Shown in pieces: positions 1-7,624 of a DNA stretch of 12,069 nucleotides. Origin of the DNA: Actinomycetota bacterium (GTDB lineage: Bacteria > Actinomycetota > Actinomycetes > Mycobacteriales > Mycobacteriaceae); NCBI GenBank assembly GCA_005789055.1, contig SYAA01000029.1:1-12069 (forward strand), given 5' to 3'. The notes beneath the pieces were generated by a model. It saw only the letters and a program-made list of their open reading frames with translations. It was not told the DNA's origin and searched no databases. The position numbers and the translations under genes were made by a program. Positions within the stretch are counted from its first letter, which is position 1. Every line of letters begins with the position of its first letter.

Positions 1-1
1 G

Positions 2-193
2 CTGTTGAGCTTTGGTAGCGGCGCACATTTCTGCCTCGGCGCGCATCTGGCCCGGATGGAGGCCCGAGTCGCACTGAGCGGATTGTTCGAACGGATCCGC
101 GGCTACGAGGTCGACGAGGCCAACGCGGTCCGGGTGCACTCCAGCAATGTGCGGGGGTTCTCCGCGCTGCCGATGACGGTGACGCTGCGCTGA
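2..193 (+). CDS. Cytochrome P450, C-terminal end (5' truncated by window)
   Basis: Only the last 63 or so residues of a cytochrome P450 lie in the window; the frame is open from base 2 and the true start is upstream. The heme-binding loop [10 protein letters not shown] is complete, and its Cys is the expected thiolate ligand to heme iron. It is followed by the usual L-helix ([16 protein letters not shown]) and a short C-terminal beta region. The soluble bacterial class I type would take electrons from a ferredoxin such as the one encoded at 2384-2593. Its TGA overlaps the ATG of the SDR gene by one base (TGATG), so the two are translationally coupled. By position relative to the SDR and CYP51 it matches CYP123 (Rv0766c) of M. 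tuberculosis, but the fragment alone does not prove that subfamily. The P450 call is very safe; the subfamily is inference. Confidence 0.93.
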   Translation: MLSFGSGAHFCLGAHLARMEARVALSGLFERIRGYEVDEANAVRVHSSNVRGFSALPMTVTLR

Positions 194-1007
194 TGGCGCG
201 CTTCGAACCACACCCGGACCGTCGGCCCGTCCTCGTCGCCGGCGCCTCGTCGGGGATCGGCGCCGCCACCGCAGCCGAATTGGCAGCGCGGGGATTCCCG
301 GTCGCGCTGGGTGCCCGACGCGTCGAGAAGTGCGCCGAATTGGCCGAGGCCATTCGCGGCGGCGGCGGTGAGGCCGTGGCGTTTCCGCTCGATGTCACCG
401 ACGCCGACTCGGTCGCCGAATTCGTCCGCCGGGCAAGCGAGGAACTCGGCGATATCGAGGTGTTGGTCGCCGGTGCCGGCGACACTTTCTTCGGGCGGCT
501 CTACGAGATCGACACCAACGATTTTGAGTCCCAGATCCAAATCCACCTCATCGGAGCCAATCGGCTGGCCACCGCTGTGTTGCCCGCCATGGTCGCCCGT
601 CAACGCGGCGACGTGATCTTCGTCGGCTCCGATGTAGCCCTGCGACAGCGCCCGCACATGGGTGCGTACGGCGCGGCCAAGGCCGGCCTACTGGCAATGG
701 TGACCAACCTGCAGATGGAGTTGGAGGGCACTGGGGTCCGCGCCTCGATCGTCCATCCCGGCCCGACCCAGACCGGCATGGGTTGGAGTCTGCCGCCGGA
801 GTCCATCGCACCGGCGCTGGAGGATTGGGCCAAGTGGGGACAGGCCCGGCACAACTACTTCCTCCGCGCCGCCGACCTTGCGAGGGCCATCGCATTCGTC
901 GCCGAGACTCCGCGCGGTGGGTTCGTCGCCTCGATAGAGCTACAGCCCGAGGCGCCGCTGACCGGCGCGCCCAAGGAACGCCAACAATTGAAGTACCCGG
1001 AGGAACC

Positions 1008-1011
<4 letters not shown>
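193..1011 (+). CDS. Short-chain dehydrogenase/reductase (Rv0765c-like)
   Basis: A 272-residue classical SDR oxidoreductase, predicted cytosolic and NAD(P)-dependent. Visible motifs, in order: the nucleotide-binding glycine motif GASSGIG (residues 17-23), a basic ARR after beta-2 (41-43) that favours NADP(H), LDVTD (66-70) for adenine contact, AGAG (93-96) in place of NNAG, the catalytic Ser in VGSD (S146), and the catalytic pair Y159-x3-K163, then HPGP (188-191). The length is normal for the family. The ATG at 193 overlaps the upstream P450 stop (TGATG), and its own stop overlaps the next ATG (ATGA, 1008-1011), so it is coupled on both sides inside a P450 operon. The likely job is oxidising an alcohol or reducing a ketone on the P450 substrate, but the substrate is unknown. 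The order matches Rv0765c next to cyp51. Confidence 0.93.
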
Positions 1012-2593
<1,582 letters not shown>

Positions 2594-2597
2594 AAAC

Positions 2598-3143
2598 ATG
2601 GCCACATTGCCCAGAGAGCAGTTGGAGACGTTCGTAGAGCGGTGGCTGGCCGCCAACCGCCTCGCCGAAGCGCAGGGCGACTGGAAACCACTGGCCGATT
2701 TCTATGCGCCCGAGGCCACCTATGGCTGGAATATCGGCCCCAAGGAGGACGTCATGTGCGTCGGAGTCGACGAGATTCGCGACATCGCGCTGAGTCTGGA
2801 GATGGCCGGCCTAGAGGGGTGGAGTTACCCGTACCAGAAGGTGCTCATCGACGAGAAGATCGGCGAGGTGGTCGGCTTCTGGAAGCAGGTCGCTACCGAC
2901 GCCGAGGGAAATCAGGCAACGATCTACGGGATCGGCGGGAGTTGGTTCCGCCTCAACGCCGACGGGCTGATCGAGTGGCAGCGTGACTTCTTCGATTTCG
3001 GTCACGTGCAGAAGCTCTACCTGAAGCTCATCGAAGAAGGGAAACTGTCCACCGGCATGCAGGAGCGTATTCAGCGCAGCCTGGCCGGGGAGAAACTGCC
3101 CGGCTACTACCCCATCGGGCAAGCGCCTGTGCCGATCTGGTGA
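2598..3143 (+). CDS. SnoaL/NTF2-like protein (Rv0762c-like)
   Basis: A 181-residue predicted cytosolic protein starting at ATG 2598, 4 nt after the ferredoxin stop, with AGAGGA at 2584-2589. The N-terminal helix pattern (FVERWLAANRLAEAQGDWKPLADFYAPEATYGW) followed by alternating beta strands and a long C-terminal helix fits the NTF2-like/SnoaL fold used by polyketide cyclases, ketosteroid isomerases and non-catalytic binding proteins. I see no signal peptide or membrane segment. The length equals, as I recall, that of Rv0762c (181 aa), which holds the same position after the ferredoxin. The context suggests isomerising, dehydrating or binding a P450 product, but no residue shows which reaction. 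The fold call is moderately sure; the function is unknown. It is the last gene before the 82-nt gap. Confidence 0.85.
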   Translation: MATLPREQLETFVERWLAANRLAEAQGDWKPLADFYAPEATYGWNIGPKEDVMCVGVDEIRDIALSLEMAGLEGWSYPYQKVLIDEKIGEVVGFWKQVATDAEGNQATIYGIGGSWFRLNADGLIEWQRDFFDFGHVQKLYLKLIEEGKLSTGMQERIQRSLAGEKLPGYYPIGQAPVPIW

Positions 3144-3180
3144 CGTGACAACCGTCAGGTCCTAGGATGCGACACATAAC

Positions 3181-3194
3181 GAGAACACGTTCTA
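3181..3194. promoter_or_regulatory. KstR-like palindromic operator upstream of the alcohol dehydrogenase
   Basis: In the only real gap of the operon (3144-3225) lies AGAAC-AC-GTTCT (3182-3193), a 5-bp inverted repeat around a 2-bp centre. It fits the mycobacterial KstR consensus TnnAACnnGTTnnA, as I recall it, at 7 of 8 fixed positions; the first T is G. KstR is the TetR-type repressor of cholesterol catabolism, released by a CoA-linked cholesterol metabolite. The site is 32 nt upstream of the GTG start and so could control an internal promoter for the dehydrogenase and the KSI-like gene. KstR binding is an inference; another TetR-type regulator could use it. Confidence 0.6.
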
Positions 3195-3225
3195 TTTCAG
3201 CCACACAGCCAGTCGGAGGTTTGCA

Positions 3226-4353
3226 GTGAAGACTAAAGGCGCACTCATCTGGGAGTTCAACCAGCCGTGGACCATCGAGGAGATCGAGATCGGTGACCCC
3301 GCGAAAAATGAGGTCAAGATCCAGATGGAAGCCTCCGGCATGTGCCACTCCGACCACCACCTGGTCACCGGCGGCATCCCGATGATGGGTTTCCCGGTGC
3401 TCGGCGGTCATGAGGGGGCGGGCATCGTCACCGAGGTTGGTGAGGGCGTCGAGACCGTGGCCGTCGGCGACCACGTGGTGCTGTCGTTCATCCCGTCGTG
3501 CGGCAAATGTCCGTCGTGTCAGGCCGGCCTGCGCAACTTGTGCGACCTCGGTGCCGGACTTCTCGGTGGCGTCGCGATCTCCGACGGCACCCATCGCATC
3601 ACGGCCAAGGGACAACCGGTGTTCCCGATGACCCTGCTGGGCACCTTCTCGCCCTACATGGTGGTGCACGAGTCCTCTGTGGTGAAGATCGATCCTTCCA
3701 TTCCGTTCGAAGTGGCCTGCCTGGTGGGCTGCGGTGTCACCACCGGCTACGGATCTGCTACCCACACCGCGCAAATCAAGCCCGGCGAGGACGTCGCGGT
3801 GGTCGGTGTCGGCGGAGTCGGCATGGCCGCACTGCAGGGCGCCGTGATCTCCGGAGCCCGCAACATCTTCGTCATCGAGCCCGTCGAGTGGAAGCGCGAT
3901 GCGGCCCTGAAGTTCGGTGCCACCCACGCCTACCCCGACATGGAGTCGGCAATGATGGGCATGGCCGAAGTGACCCAGGGATTCATGGCCAAGAAAGTCA
4001 TCGTCACCGTCGGTGAAGTCGACGGCGCCGACGTCGACAACTACATGAACATCACTTCCAAATCCGGCACCTGTGTGATGACCGCCATCGGCAGCATGCT
4101 CGATACCAACGTCACGCTGAATCTCGCCATGCTGACCCTGATGCAAAAGAACTTGCAGGGCACCATCTTCGGCGGCGGCAATCCGCACTACGACATCCCA
4201 CAGCTGCTATCGATGTACAAGATCGGCAAGCTCAACCTGGACGACATGATCACCCGTCAGTACCGCCTCGAGCAGATCAACGAGGGCTACCAGGACATGC
4301 TGGAGGGCCGCAACATTCGCGGCGTCATCCGCTTTACCGACGAGGATCGCTGA
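3226..4353 (+). CDS. adhB: Zinc alcohol dehydrogenase, NDMA/mycofactocin-linked type (AdhB-like)
   Basis: A 375-residue medium-chain dehydrogenase. The GTG start at 3226 has GGAGG at 3215-3219, 6 nt before it. Catalytic zinc ligands are C40 (MCHSD), H62-E63 (GGHEGAG) and C169 (LVGCGVTTGYG). The four structural-zinc cysteines are C92, C95, C98 and C106. The Rossmann motif is GVGGVG (194-199), with E218 at the end of the next strand for the NAD ribose. Sequence and length closely match my memory of M. tuberculosis AdhB (Rv0761c), which belongs to the Rxyl_3153-type NDMA-dependent dehydrogenases. These hold NAD tightly and are thought to be reoxidised through mycofactocin instead of exchanging free NADH. 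It would oxidise an alcohol to an aldehyde, possibly a P450 product. It may have its own promoter at the preceding palindrome. No mycofactocin biosynthesis gene is in the window, so that link is family knowledge. Confidence 0.95.
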   Translation: MKTKGALIWEFNQPWTIEEIEIGDPAKNEVKIQMEASGMCHSDHHLVTGGIPMMGFPVLGGHEGAGIVTEVGEGVETVAVGDHVVLSFIPSCGKCPSCQAGLRNLCDLGAGLLGGVAISDGTHRITAKGQPVFPMTLLGTFSPYMVVHESSVVKIDPSIPFEVACLVGCGVTTGYGSATHTAQIKPGEDVAVVGVGGVGMAALQGAVISGARNIFVIEPVEWKRDAALKFGATHAYPDMESAMMGMAEVTQGFMAKKVIVTVGEVDGADVDNYMNITSKSGTCVMTAIGSMLDTNVTLNLAMLTLMQKNLQGTIFGGGNPHYDIPQLLSMYKIGKLNLDDMITRQYRLEQINEGYQDMLEGRNIRGVIRFTDEDR

Positions 4354-4361
4354 GGACTGGC

Positions 4362-4796
4362 ATGGCCCAGCAGACCACCGAGCTGACGCCCGCCCTGGCC
4401 GCTTCCCGGCAGTCTTGGCGGTGCGTGCAGACCCACGACCGCGAGGGTTGGCTCGCGCTGATGGCGCCCGATGTCGTCGTCGAGGATCCGATTGGACCGT
4501 CCTACACCAACCCCGATGGTCTGGGAGTGCGCGGCAAGGAGGCCCTCGCGGCGTTCTACGACGCCAACATCGCCGCCAACACCCTGCGAGTCACCTGCGA
4601 GGAGACCTTCCCGTCCAGTTCGCCCAACGAGGCCGCCCACATCCTGGTGCTGCGCAGCGAGTTCGAGGGTGGCATGACCAGTACGGTCCGCGGGGTGTTC
4701 TGCTACCGAGTCAATGACGAGGGTCTGATCACCAATTTGCGCGGTTATTGGAACCTTGAGTCAATGCAGTTCGGACAGGCGCCCGCGGCCGGCTGA
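4362..4796 (+). CDS. Ketosteroid isomerase-like SnoaL protein (Rv0760c-like)
   Basis: A 144-residue NTF2-fold protein starting at ATG 4362, 8 nt after the dehydrogenase stop. GAGGA at 4352-4356 overlaps that stop and serves as RBS, so the pair is one transcript. The N-terminal helix is followed by LMAPDVVVEDPIG, where D42 in the EDP motif sits where the catalytic base (Asp40) of ketosteroid delta-isomerase is expected. The long beta strands near the end (TVRGVFCYRVNDEGLI) line the pocket in this fold. W19 lies near the place of the usual catalytic Tyr, so steroid isomerase activity should not be assumed. It corresponds in position and length to Rv0760c. The likely role is binding or isomerising a steroid-like or isoprenoid ketone made by the operon enzymes. 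It ends the + strand operon; the next gene converges on it 19 nt away. Confidence 0.88.
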   Translation: MAQQTTELTPALAASRQSWRCVQTHDREGWLALMAPDVVVEDPIGPSYTNPDGLGVRGKEALAAFYDANIAANTLRVTCEETFPSSSPNEAAHILVLRSEFEGGMTSTVRGVFCYRVNDEGLITNLRGYWNLESMQFGQAPAAG

Positions 4797-4815
4797 CCGA
4801 GAGGCGGCCGGTTCA

Positions 4816-5721
4816 TCATCCCTGTCGCCATTGCAGCGCAGCCCGCGGTGAATCCACCAGAACGGCATCGAGTCCGATCTTCGCGGCGAAGCGGTAATCG
4901 TCGTATGTGTTGACCGCAAAGCCCATGACCCGGCTGCCGGGTTGGGCGGTGAAACACTCGACCGAAGCCGGGTCCCACAGTTCGGCATCGACCTCGGAGA
5001 CACCGGTTCCGAGCGTAAACGCCTCGGTGACGGTGACCTCGCGGTGCAACTCGAAGCCGGCCCATATCCCCCGACTCGGAGCAGGCTCGCACCGATGGAC
5101 CAGCGCCATATTGAGAAGTCGCTCACGGGTGAGGTCACGGCTTTCGGCAACGTTCAAATCCGCTTGTTGCACAGCAAGATCCGTGATGCTGGCGTCCGTG
5201 GAATACACCACTGAGCGCGCGGTTGAGCCAGTCCTGCGTAAGACGTCCACAACCGCCGAGACGACAGGCTGGGCGGGCTGCTGCTTGAGATCAAGGAATA
5301 GGGGCATGTCCGCAGGAACCACGGATACGGCCTGCTCGAGCGTCGGAACGCCGATGGCGTTCTCCCGATACGGGTAACCGTCAACGCCGGCGAAGTTAAA
5401 TCCGGCATTGAGTTGCTGAAGTTCCAGAGCCGTCTTGGAATTCACCGCTCCGGCGCCGTTGGTCAATGACGACAGGTCAGTGGGCCGGTAGAGCATCGCC
5501 ACTTGGTCGCTGCTGGCCTGCACGGTGAGCCAGAGGCCGTCGACACCGGCTTGAACCGCATTGGTGATGGCCAGGATGGTGTTCTCGGGAAAATCTCCGG
5601 CGCCGCCGCGATGGGCGATGATCATAGGTCCATCGGCGTGCACCGACGGCGCAGCGGCCGCCGGCGGGTGAGCGCCCGCCGCGACCCCGAGCAATACCGC
5701 AACCACAGCTATTGCTCTCAC
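4816..5721 (-). CDS. Secreted GDPD-like protein with replaced metal ligands
   Basis: A 301-residue protein starting at GTG (5721 on the - strand), with GAGAGG 9 nt upstream. The N-terminus has a signal peptide: a hydrophobic stretch to about residue 17 and an Ala-rich end, with likely cleavage near AAAA-PS (24/25). The rest has the order of glycerophosphodiester phosphodiesterases (TIM barrel): AHRGG (36-40), FPENT (44-48), LTNGAG (86-91), VPTLEQA (125-131) and a C-terminal region of GLDAVLVDSP type. Key residues are changed. Where the family has Glu-x-Asp after GAD, this has W64-x-T66; the later catalytic His-Asp is R79-P80; the Glu-x-Lys strand is D144-x-K146. Only H37 and the PENT glutamate remain of the usual metal site, so diesterase activity is doubtful. 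It may bind a lipid headgroup or polyol phosphate outside the cell. It converges on the KSI-like gene and interrupts the remembered Rv0760c-Rv0759c order. Confidence 0.88.
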   Translation of the reverse strand: MRAIAVVAVLLGVAAGAHPPAAAAPSVHADGPMIIAHRGGAGDFPENTILAITNAVQAGVDGLWLTVQASSDQVAMLYRPTDLSSLTNGAGAVNSKTALELQQLNAGFNFAGVDGYPYRENAIGVPTLEQAVSVVPADMPLFLDLKQQPAQPVVSAVVDVLRRTGSTARSVVYSTDASITDLAVQQADLNVAESRDLTRERLLNMALVHRCEPAPSRGIWAGFELHREVTVTEAFTLGTGVSEVDAELWDPASVECFTAQPGSRVMGFAVNTYDDYRFAAKIGLDAVLVDSPRAALQWRQG

Positions 5722-5768
5722 GGCTTTTTACCTCTCGAACCGCCCGCGCGGATACCCGGCTGAGGCCG

Positions 5769-5774
5769 ACTATA
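5769..5774 (-). promoter_or_regulatory. Candidate -10 box (TATAGT) for the GDPD-like gene
   Basis: Read on the - strand this is TATAGT, a good match to the actinobacterial SigA -10 TANNNT. Transcription would start near 5762, giving a leader of about 40 nt that carries the GAGAGG ribosome site before the GTG at 5721. No good -35 is visible at 17-19 bp, which is common in mycobacteria. Confidence 0.45.
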
Positions 5775-5826
5775 CGAGTTGACGGGTCGAACTCACGACT
5801 CCCCGACGGAGGGCCGCAGACGCGAA

Positions 5827-5832
5827 TAAGGT
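5827..5832 (+). promoter_or_regulatory. Candidate -10 box (TAAGGT) for the HIT gene, leaderless arrangement
   Basis: TAAGGT fits TANNNT and ends 7 nt before the ATG at 5840, so the transcript could begin at or one base before the start codon. The only Shine-Dalgarno-like bases before this ATG lie inside the hexamer itself, which makes the two readings (weak RBS or leaderless) hard to separate. No clear -35 is seen. Confidence 0.35.
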
Positions 5833-5839
5833 AGAGCGA

Positions 5840-6235
5840 ATGGCGTCCGTCTTCACAATGATCATCAACCGCGAACTACCCGGACGATTCGTCTACGAAG
5901 ACGATGAGGTTGTGGCGTTCCTGACCATTGAACCGATAGCTCCCGGGCACACCCTGGTGGTCCCACGCGCGGAGATCGACAAGTGGCAGGACGCCGAACC
6001 GGGACTGTTCAACCACGTCATGGCAGTCTCACAGCGCATCGGCAAGGCGGTCTGCACGGCATTCGGATCCGAGCGTGCCGGTGTCATCATCGCCGGCCTC
6101 GAGGTTCCACACCTTCATGTGCACGTGTTTCCGGCCTTCAACTTGACCGACTTCGGATTCGCGAACGTCGATCGCCATCCCTCGTCGGAGGCCCTCGACG
6201 AGGCCCGCGACAAGATCATCGCGGCTCTCGTTTGA
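5840..6235 (+). CDS. HIT-family nucleotide-binding hydrolase (Rv0759c-like)
   Basis: A 131-residue histidine-triad protein, predicted cytosolic. The HIT motif H91-L-H93-V-H95-V-F lies in [10 protein letters not shown]; the middle His is the nucleophile that attacks the alpha-phosphate of nucleotides such as AMP-lysine or AMP-amine conjugates and forms an AMP-His intermediate. The front half has the family pattern II(N/K)[31 protein letters not shown]. The N-terminal CxxC zinc pair of many HIT proteins is absent (SVFTMI instead), as in several actinobacterial members. The exact substrate cannot be read from the sequence. In M. tuberculosis the equivalent gene directly follows Rv0760c, as I recall; here the GDPD-like gene lies between them on the opposite strand, so the HIT gene must have its own promoter. 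Confidence 0.95.
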   Translation: MASVFTMIINRELPGRFVYEDDEVVAFLTIEPIAPGHTLVVPRAEIDKWQDAEPGLFNHVMAVSQRIGKAVCTAFGSERAGVIIAGLEVPHLHVHVFPAFNLTDFGFANVDRHPSSEALDEARDKIIAALV

Positions 6236-6257
6236 CCCCGCGCCACGTACCGGCCCC

Positions 6258-6263
6258 TACAAT
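6258..6263 (+). promoter_or_regulatory. -10 box (TACAAT) placing transcription start on the ATG at 6270
   Basis: TACAAT is a near-consensus -10. Six bases separate it from the ATG at 6270, so the A of the start codon is the expected +1 base and the mRNA would be leaderless. A -35-like TTGACC (6232-6237) overlaps the end of the HIT gene with a 20-bp spacer, slightly long. No Shine-Dalgarno sequence precedes the ATG, which agrees. Confidence 0.6.
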
Positions 6264-6269
6264 CGGTGA

Positions 6270-6980
6270 ATGAATCTGGCCAAGGTACTGGTGGATCTCG
6301 CCACCGCTCCGGTCCGGGTCGGTCTGGCGGCGGCTGATGCCGGACTGCTGGTCGCCGAAGCGGCCGTCGAGTACGCCAAAGACAACCTAGGCGACGCAGT
6401 CTTCCCGTCGCCGCGGGACTCGGTCGTCCATTTCCTGGGCCTCGATGAGACCATCGAACGCGCAAACAAGTTCGCGTTGCTCATCGAGGACGATGCCCCC
6501 CTCGGGCGGGCCCTGGCCCCGGACGGCGCCATCGATCGGCTGCTGCGCAAAGACGGCCTCATTGATCGGTTGACCGCACCCGACGGGGTGCTCGAGCAGA
6601 TGACGGCCGAGGGCGGCGGACTCGATCGTGCCCTGGCACCGGGCGGGCTGGTGGACCAGATCCTGGCCGAGGGTGGCCTGGCCGACCGACTCCTGGCCGA
6701 GGGCGGCCTGGCTGACCGACTCCTGGCCGAGGGCGGCCTGGTGGAAAAACTGACCGCCCGAGACGGCCCGCTTGAACAACTGGCCGAGGTGGCCGACACC
6801 CTCAATCGGCTGGCGCCCGGACTGGAGGCGCTGGCCCCGACAATTGAGACGCTGCGGGAGGCGGTGACCACACTGAGTCTGGTGGTCAATCCGCTGAGCA
6901 ACATCGCCGAGCGCATTCCGATGCCCGGTCGCCGGCGGTCCGGGTCGCGGGCGCTGAACGCGGAGATCGACGCGGAGTGA
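6270..6980 (+). CDS. Decapeptide-repeat protein of unknown function
   Basis: A 236-residue protein I cannot place in a named family. Residues 1-40 form a helical, mildly hydrophobic region without a clear signal peptide. Residues 41-70 are a linker with FPSPRDSVVHFLGLDE. Residues 71-180 are eleven consecutive 10-residue units of the type LLAEGGLxDR (forms such as LTAPDGVLEQ and ALAPGGLVDQ), then a leucine-rich helical stretch (178-215) and a basic RRRSGSR tail near 221-227. Regular Leu positions and a Gly-Gly or Asp-Gly turn in each unit suggest a repeated helix-turn or solenoid surface, perhaps for protein or membrane contact. The start codon is fixed by a TACAAT box 6 nt upstream and probably lacks a leader. 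It lies between the HIT gene and tRNA-Thr, on the same strand. Codon use is normal for the region. Confidence 0.85.
   Translation: MNLAKVLVDLATAPVRVGLAAADAGLLVAEAAVEYAKDNLGDAVFPSPRDSVVHFLGLDETIERANKFALLIEDDAPLGRALAPDGAIDRLLRKDGLIDRLTAPDGVLEQMTAEGGGLDRALAPGGLVDQILAEGGLADRLLAEGGLADRLLAEGGLVEKLTARDGPLEQLAEVADTLNRLAPGLEALAPTIETLREAVTTLSLVVNPLSNIAERIPMPGRRRSGSRALNAEIDAE
6480..6809 (+). repeat. Eleven tandem 30-bp coding repeats (decapeptide units)
   Basis: The stretch encodes eleven 10-residue units in a row with constant phase. Three consecutive units are almost identical at the DNA level: 6661-6690 and 6691-6720 differ at 2 of 30 bases, and 6721-6750 shares the first 21 bases with the middle unit before diverging. 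Outer units are related in protein but eroded in DNA. This points to recent local duplication within an old repeat, and copy number may vary between strains. Confidence 0.9.
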
Positions 6981-7003
6981 CTCACAACGCCGCTGCGGCC
7001 CGA

Positions 7004-7009
7004 TAGGCT
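7004..7009 (+). promoter_or_regulatory. Candidate -10 box (TAGGCT) for tRNA-Thr
   Basis: TAGGCT fits TANNNT and would start transcription near 7016, about 31 nt before the mature tRNA. The leader would contain a small hairpin (CGACC-GAAAA-GGTCG, 7027-7041). No convincing -35 is seen. Confidence 0.35.
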
Positions 7010-7046
7010 GCCAACTCGACGAAACCCGACCGAAAAGGTCGCGCCC

Positions 7047-7118
7047 GCCTCCTTAGCTCAGTGGTAGAGCACTCGCCTTGTAAGCGAAAGGTCGTCAGTT
7101 CAATCCTGACAGGAGGCT
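7047..7118 (+). tRNA. tRNA-Thr (anticodon TGT)
   Basis: The full cloverleaf can be drawn. The acceptor stem GCCTCCT (7047-7053) pairs with AGGAGGC (7111-7117). The D stem is GCTC/GAGC (7056-7059, 7067-7070). The anticodon loop CTTGTAA (7077-7083) has TGT at 7079-7081, which reads ACN threonine codons, chiefly ACA. The T stem GTCAG/CTGAC (7094-7098, 7106-7110) encloses TTCAATC. The discriminator is T at 7118, and CCA is not encoded (CCG follows). The outermost anticodon-stem pair (positions 27-43, bases 7072 and 7088) is a C-A mismatch. No obvious terminator follows. Confidence 0.96.
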
Positions 7119-7300
7119 CCGTACTTCAGGCCGTCCAGCCGTGTGTCACGACGTTCCCGCCGCGGCGATTTATGTCCTCTTGGCACTCGCTGGAGGGCCT
7201 TTCGTCCCTAACGCGACGGGCCACGATGCTGAACAATTCACTGAAAGTTCGAAAGAAACCAACACTGATGACACCGCTACAGCAGTGAGGGGCCAGGAAA
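7119..7300. other. Intergenic stretch, lower GC, no gene seen
   Basis: These 182 bases between tRNA-Thr and the next gene have weaker GC bias than the surroundings. Open frames crossing them use codons without the GC-rich third positions of real genes here. I see no hairpin with a T tract and no convincing -35/-10 pair. It presumably holds the promoter of the gene at 7301. Confidence 0.4.
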
Positions 7301-7624
7301 ATGAGGAACGTGAATCCGCAGGATTACGTTTGGACCGGCCCGCGCAGCGATCGCTCCGGTCAGAGGAATTCCCATCAGGTGCTACCCCCGTCGCCGCAGG
7401 TTCTCGACCCGCGCAAGCGACCGGTTTTCGCCGGCGATTTGGGACCGGGGACCTGGGTCGTCGAGCTTCCGGGGGTCGTTGAGCTTCCGGCCCGCGCGGT
7501 ACCGGTGACGGTTCCCCCCGGTGCCGTCGCCGTCCTTGCCGGGTTCGTGTCCCCGCATGCCTACGTCGTGCCGGTCGACCCGATCGGGCTCGTTGCGGCT
7601 AGTGCGCTGCGATCAATCGCCTGA
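7301..7624 (+). CDS. Hypothetical protein, 107 residues
   Basis: I do not recognise this protein. The ATG at 7301 has AGGA close by (7295-7298) and a better-spaced GAGGGG at 7287-7292. Third codon positions are strongly G/C and the frame is clean to its stop, so it is probably a real gene. The first 45 residues are polar and rich in Arg, Gln, Ser and Pro. The second half (from about FAGDLGPGTWVVELPG) is Val/Pro/Ala rich, with a short internal duplication of VVELP (residues 53-57 and 59-63), and looks like a small beta domain. There is no signal peptide, membrane helix, Cys or His cluster. It lies alone between tRNA-Thr and the PapA-like gene, 164 nt upstream of the latter, so an operon is possible but not shown. 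Confidence 0.6.
   Translation: MRNVNPQDYVWTGPRSDRSGQRNSHQVLPPSPQVLDPRKRPVFAGDLGPGTWVVELPGVVELPARAVPVTVPPGAVAVLAGFVSPHAYVVPVDPIGLVAASALRSIA

Noticed and set aside
3028..4188. Long open frame (386 codons) on the - strand opposite adhB, rich in His, Asp and Gly
   Set aside because: The composition is what the complement of a GC-biased gene gives, and the + strand dehydrogenase has all zinc and NAD motifs.
4787..4810. Two CGGCCG copies (4787-4792, 4805-4810) that could form a 6-bp stem between the convergent genes
   Set aside because: The motif is its own reverse complement and frequent in GC-rich DNA, the loop is 12 nt, and there is no T tract; not enough for a terminator call.
7027..7041. Small hairpin CGACC-GAAAA-GGTCG just before tRNA-Thr
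   Set aside because: A 5-bp stem is too short to call a regulatory element; it may be a chance structure in the tRNA leader.
7061..7288. Open frame on the + strand beginning within tRNA-Thr
   Set aside because: It translates the tRNA itself (the SPCKRKVVSSIL peptide typical of reading through a tRNA) and then a non-coding gap without codon bias.
7141..7482. Open frame on the + strand with a faintly signal-peptide-like start
   Set aside because: Third codon positions lack GC bias, there is no ribosome site, and its second half overlaps the better-supported gene at 7301 in another frame.
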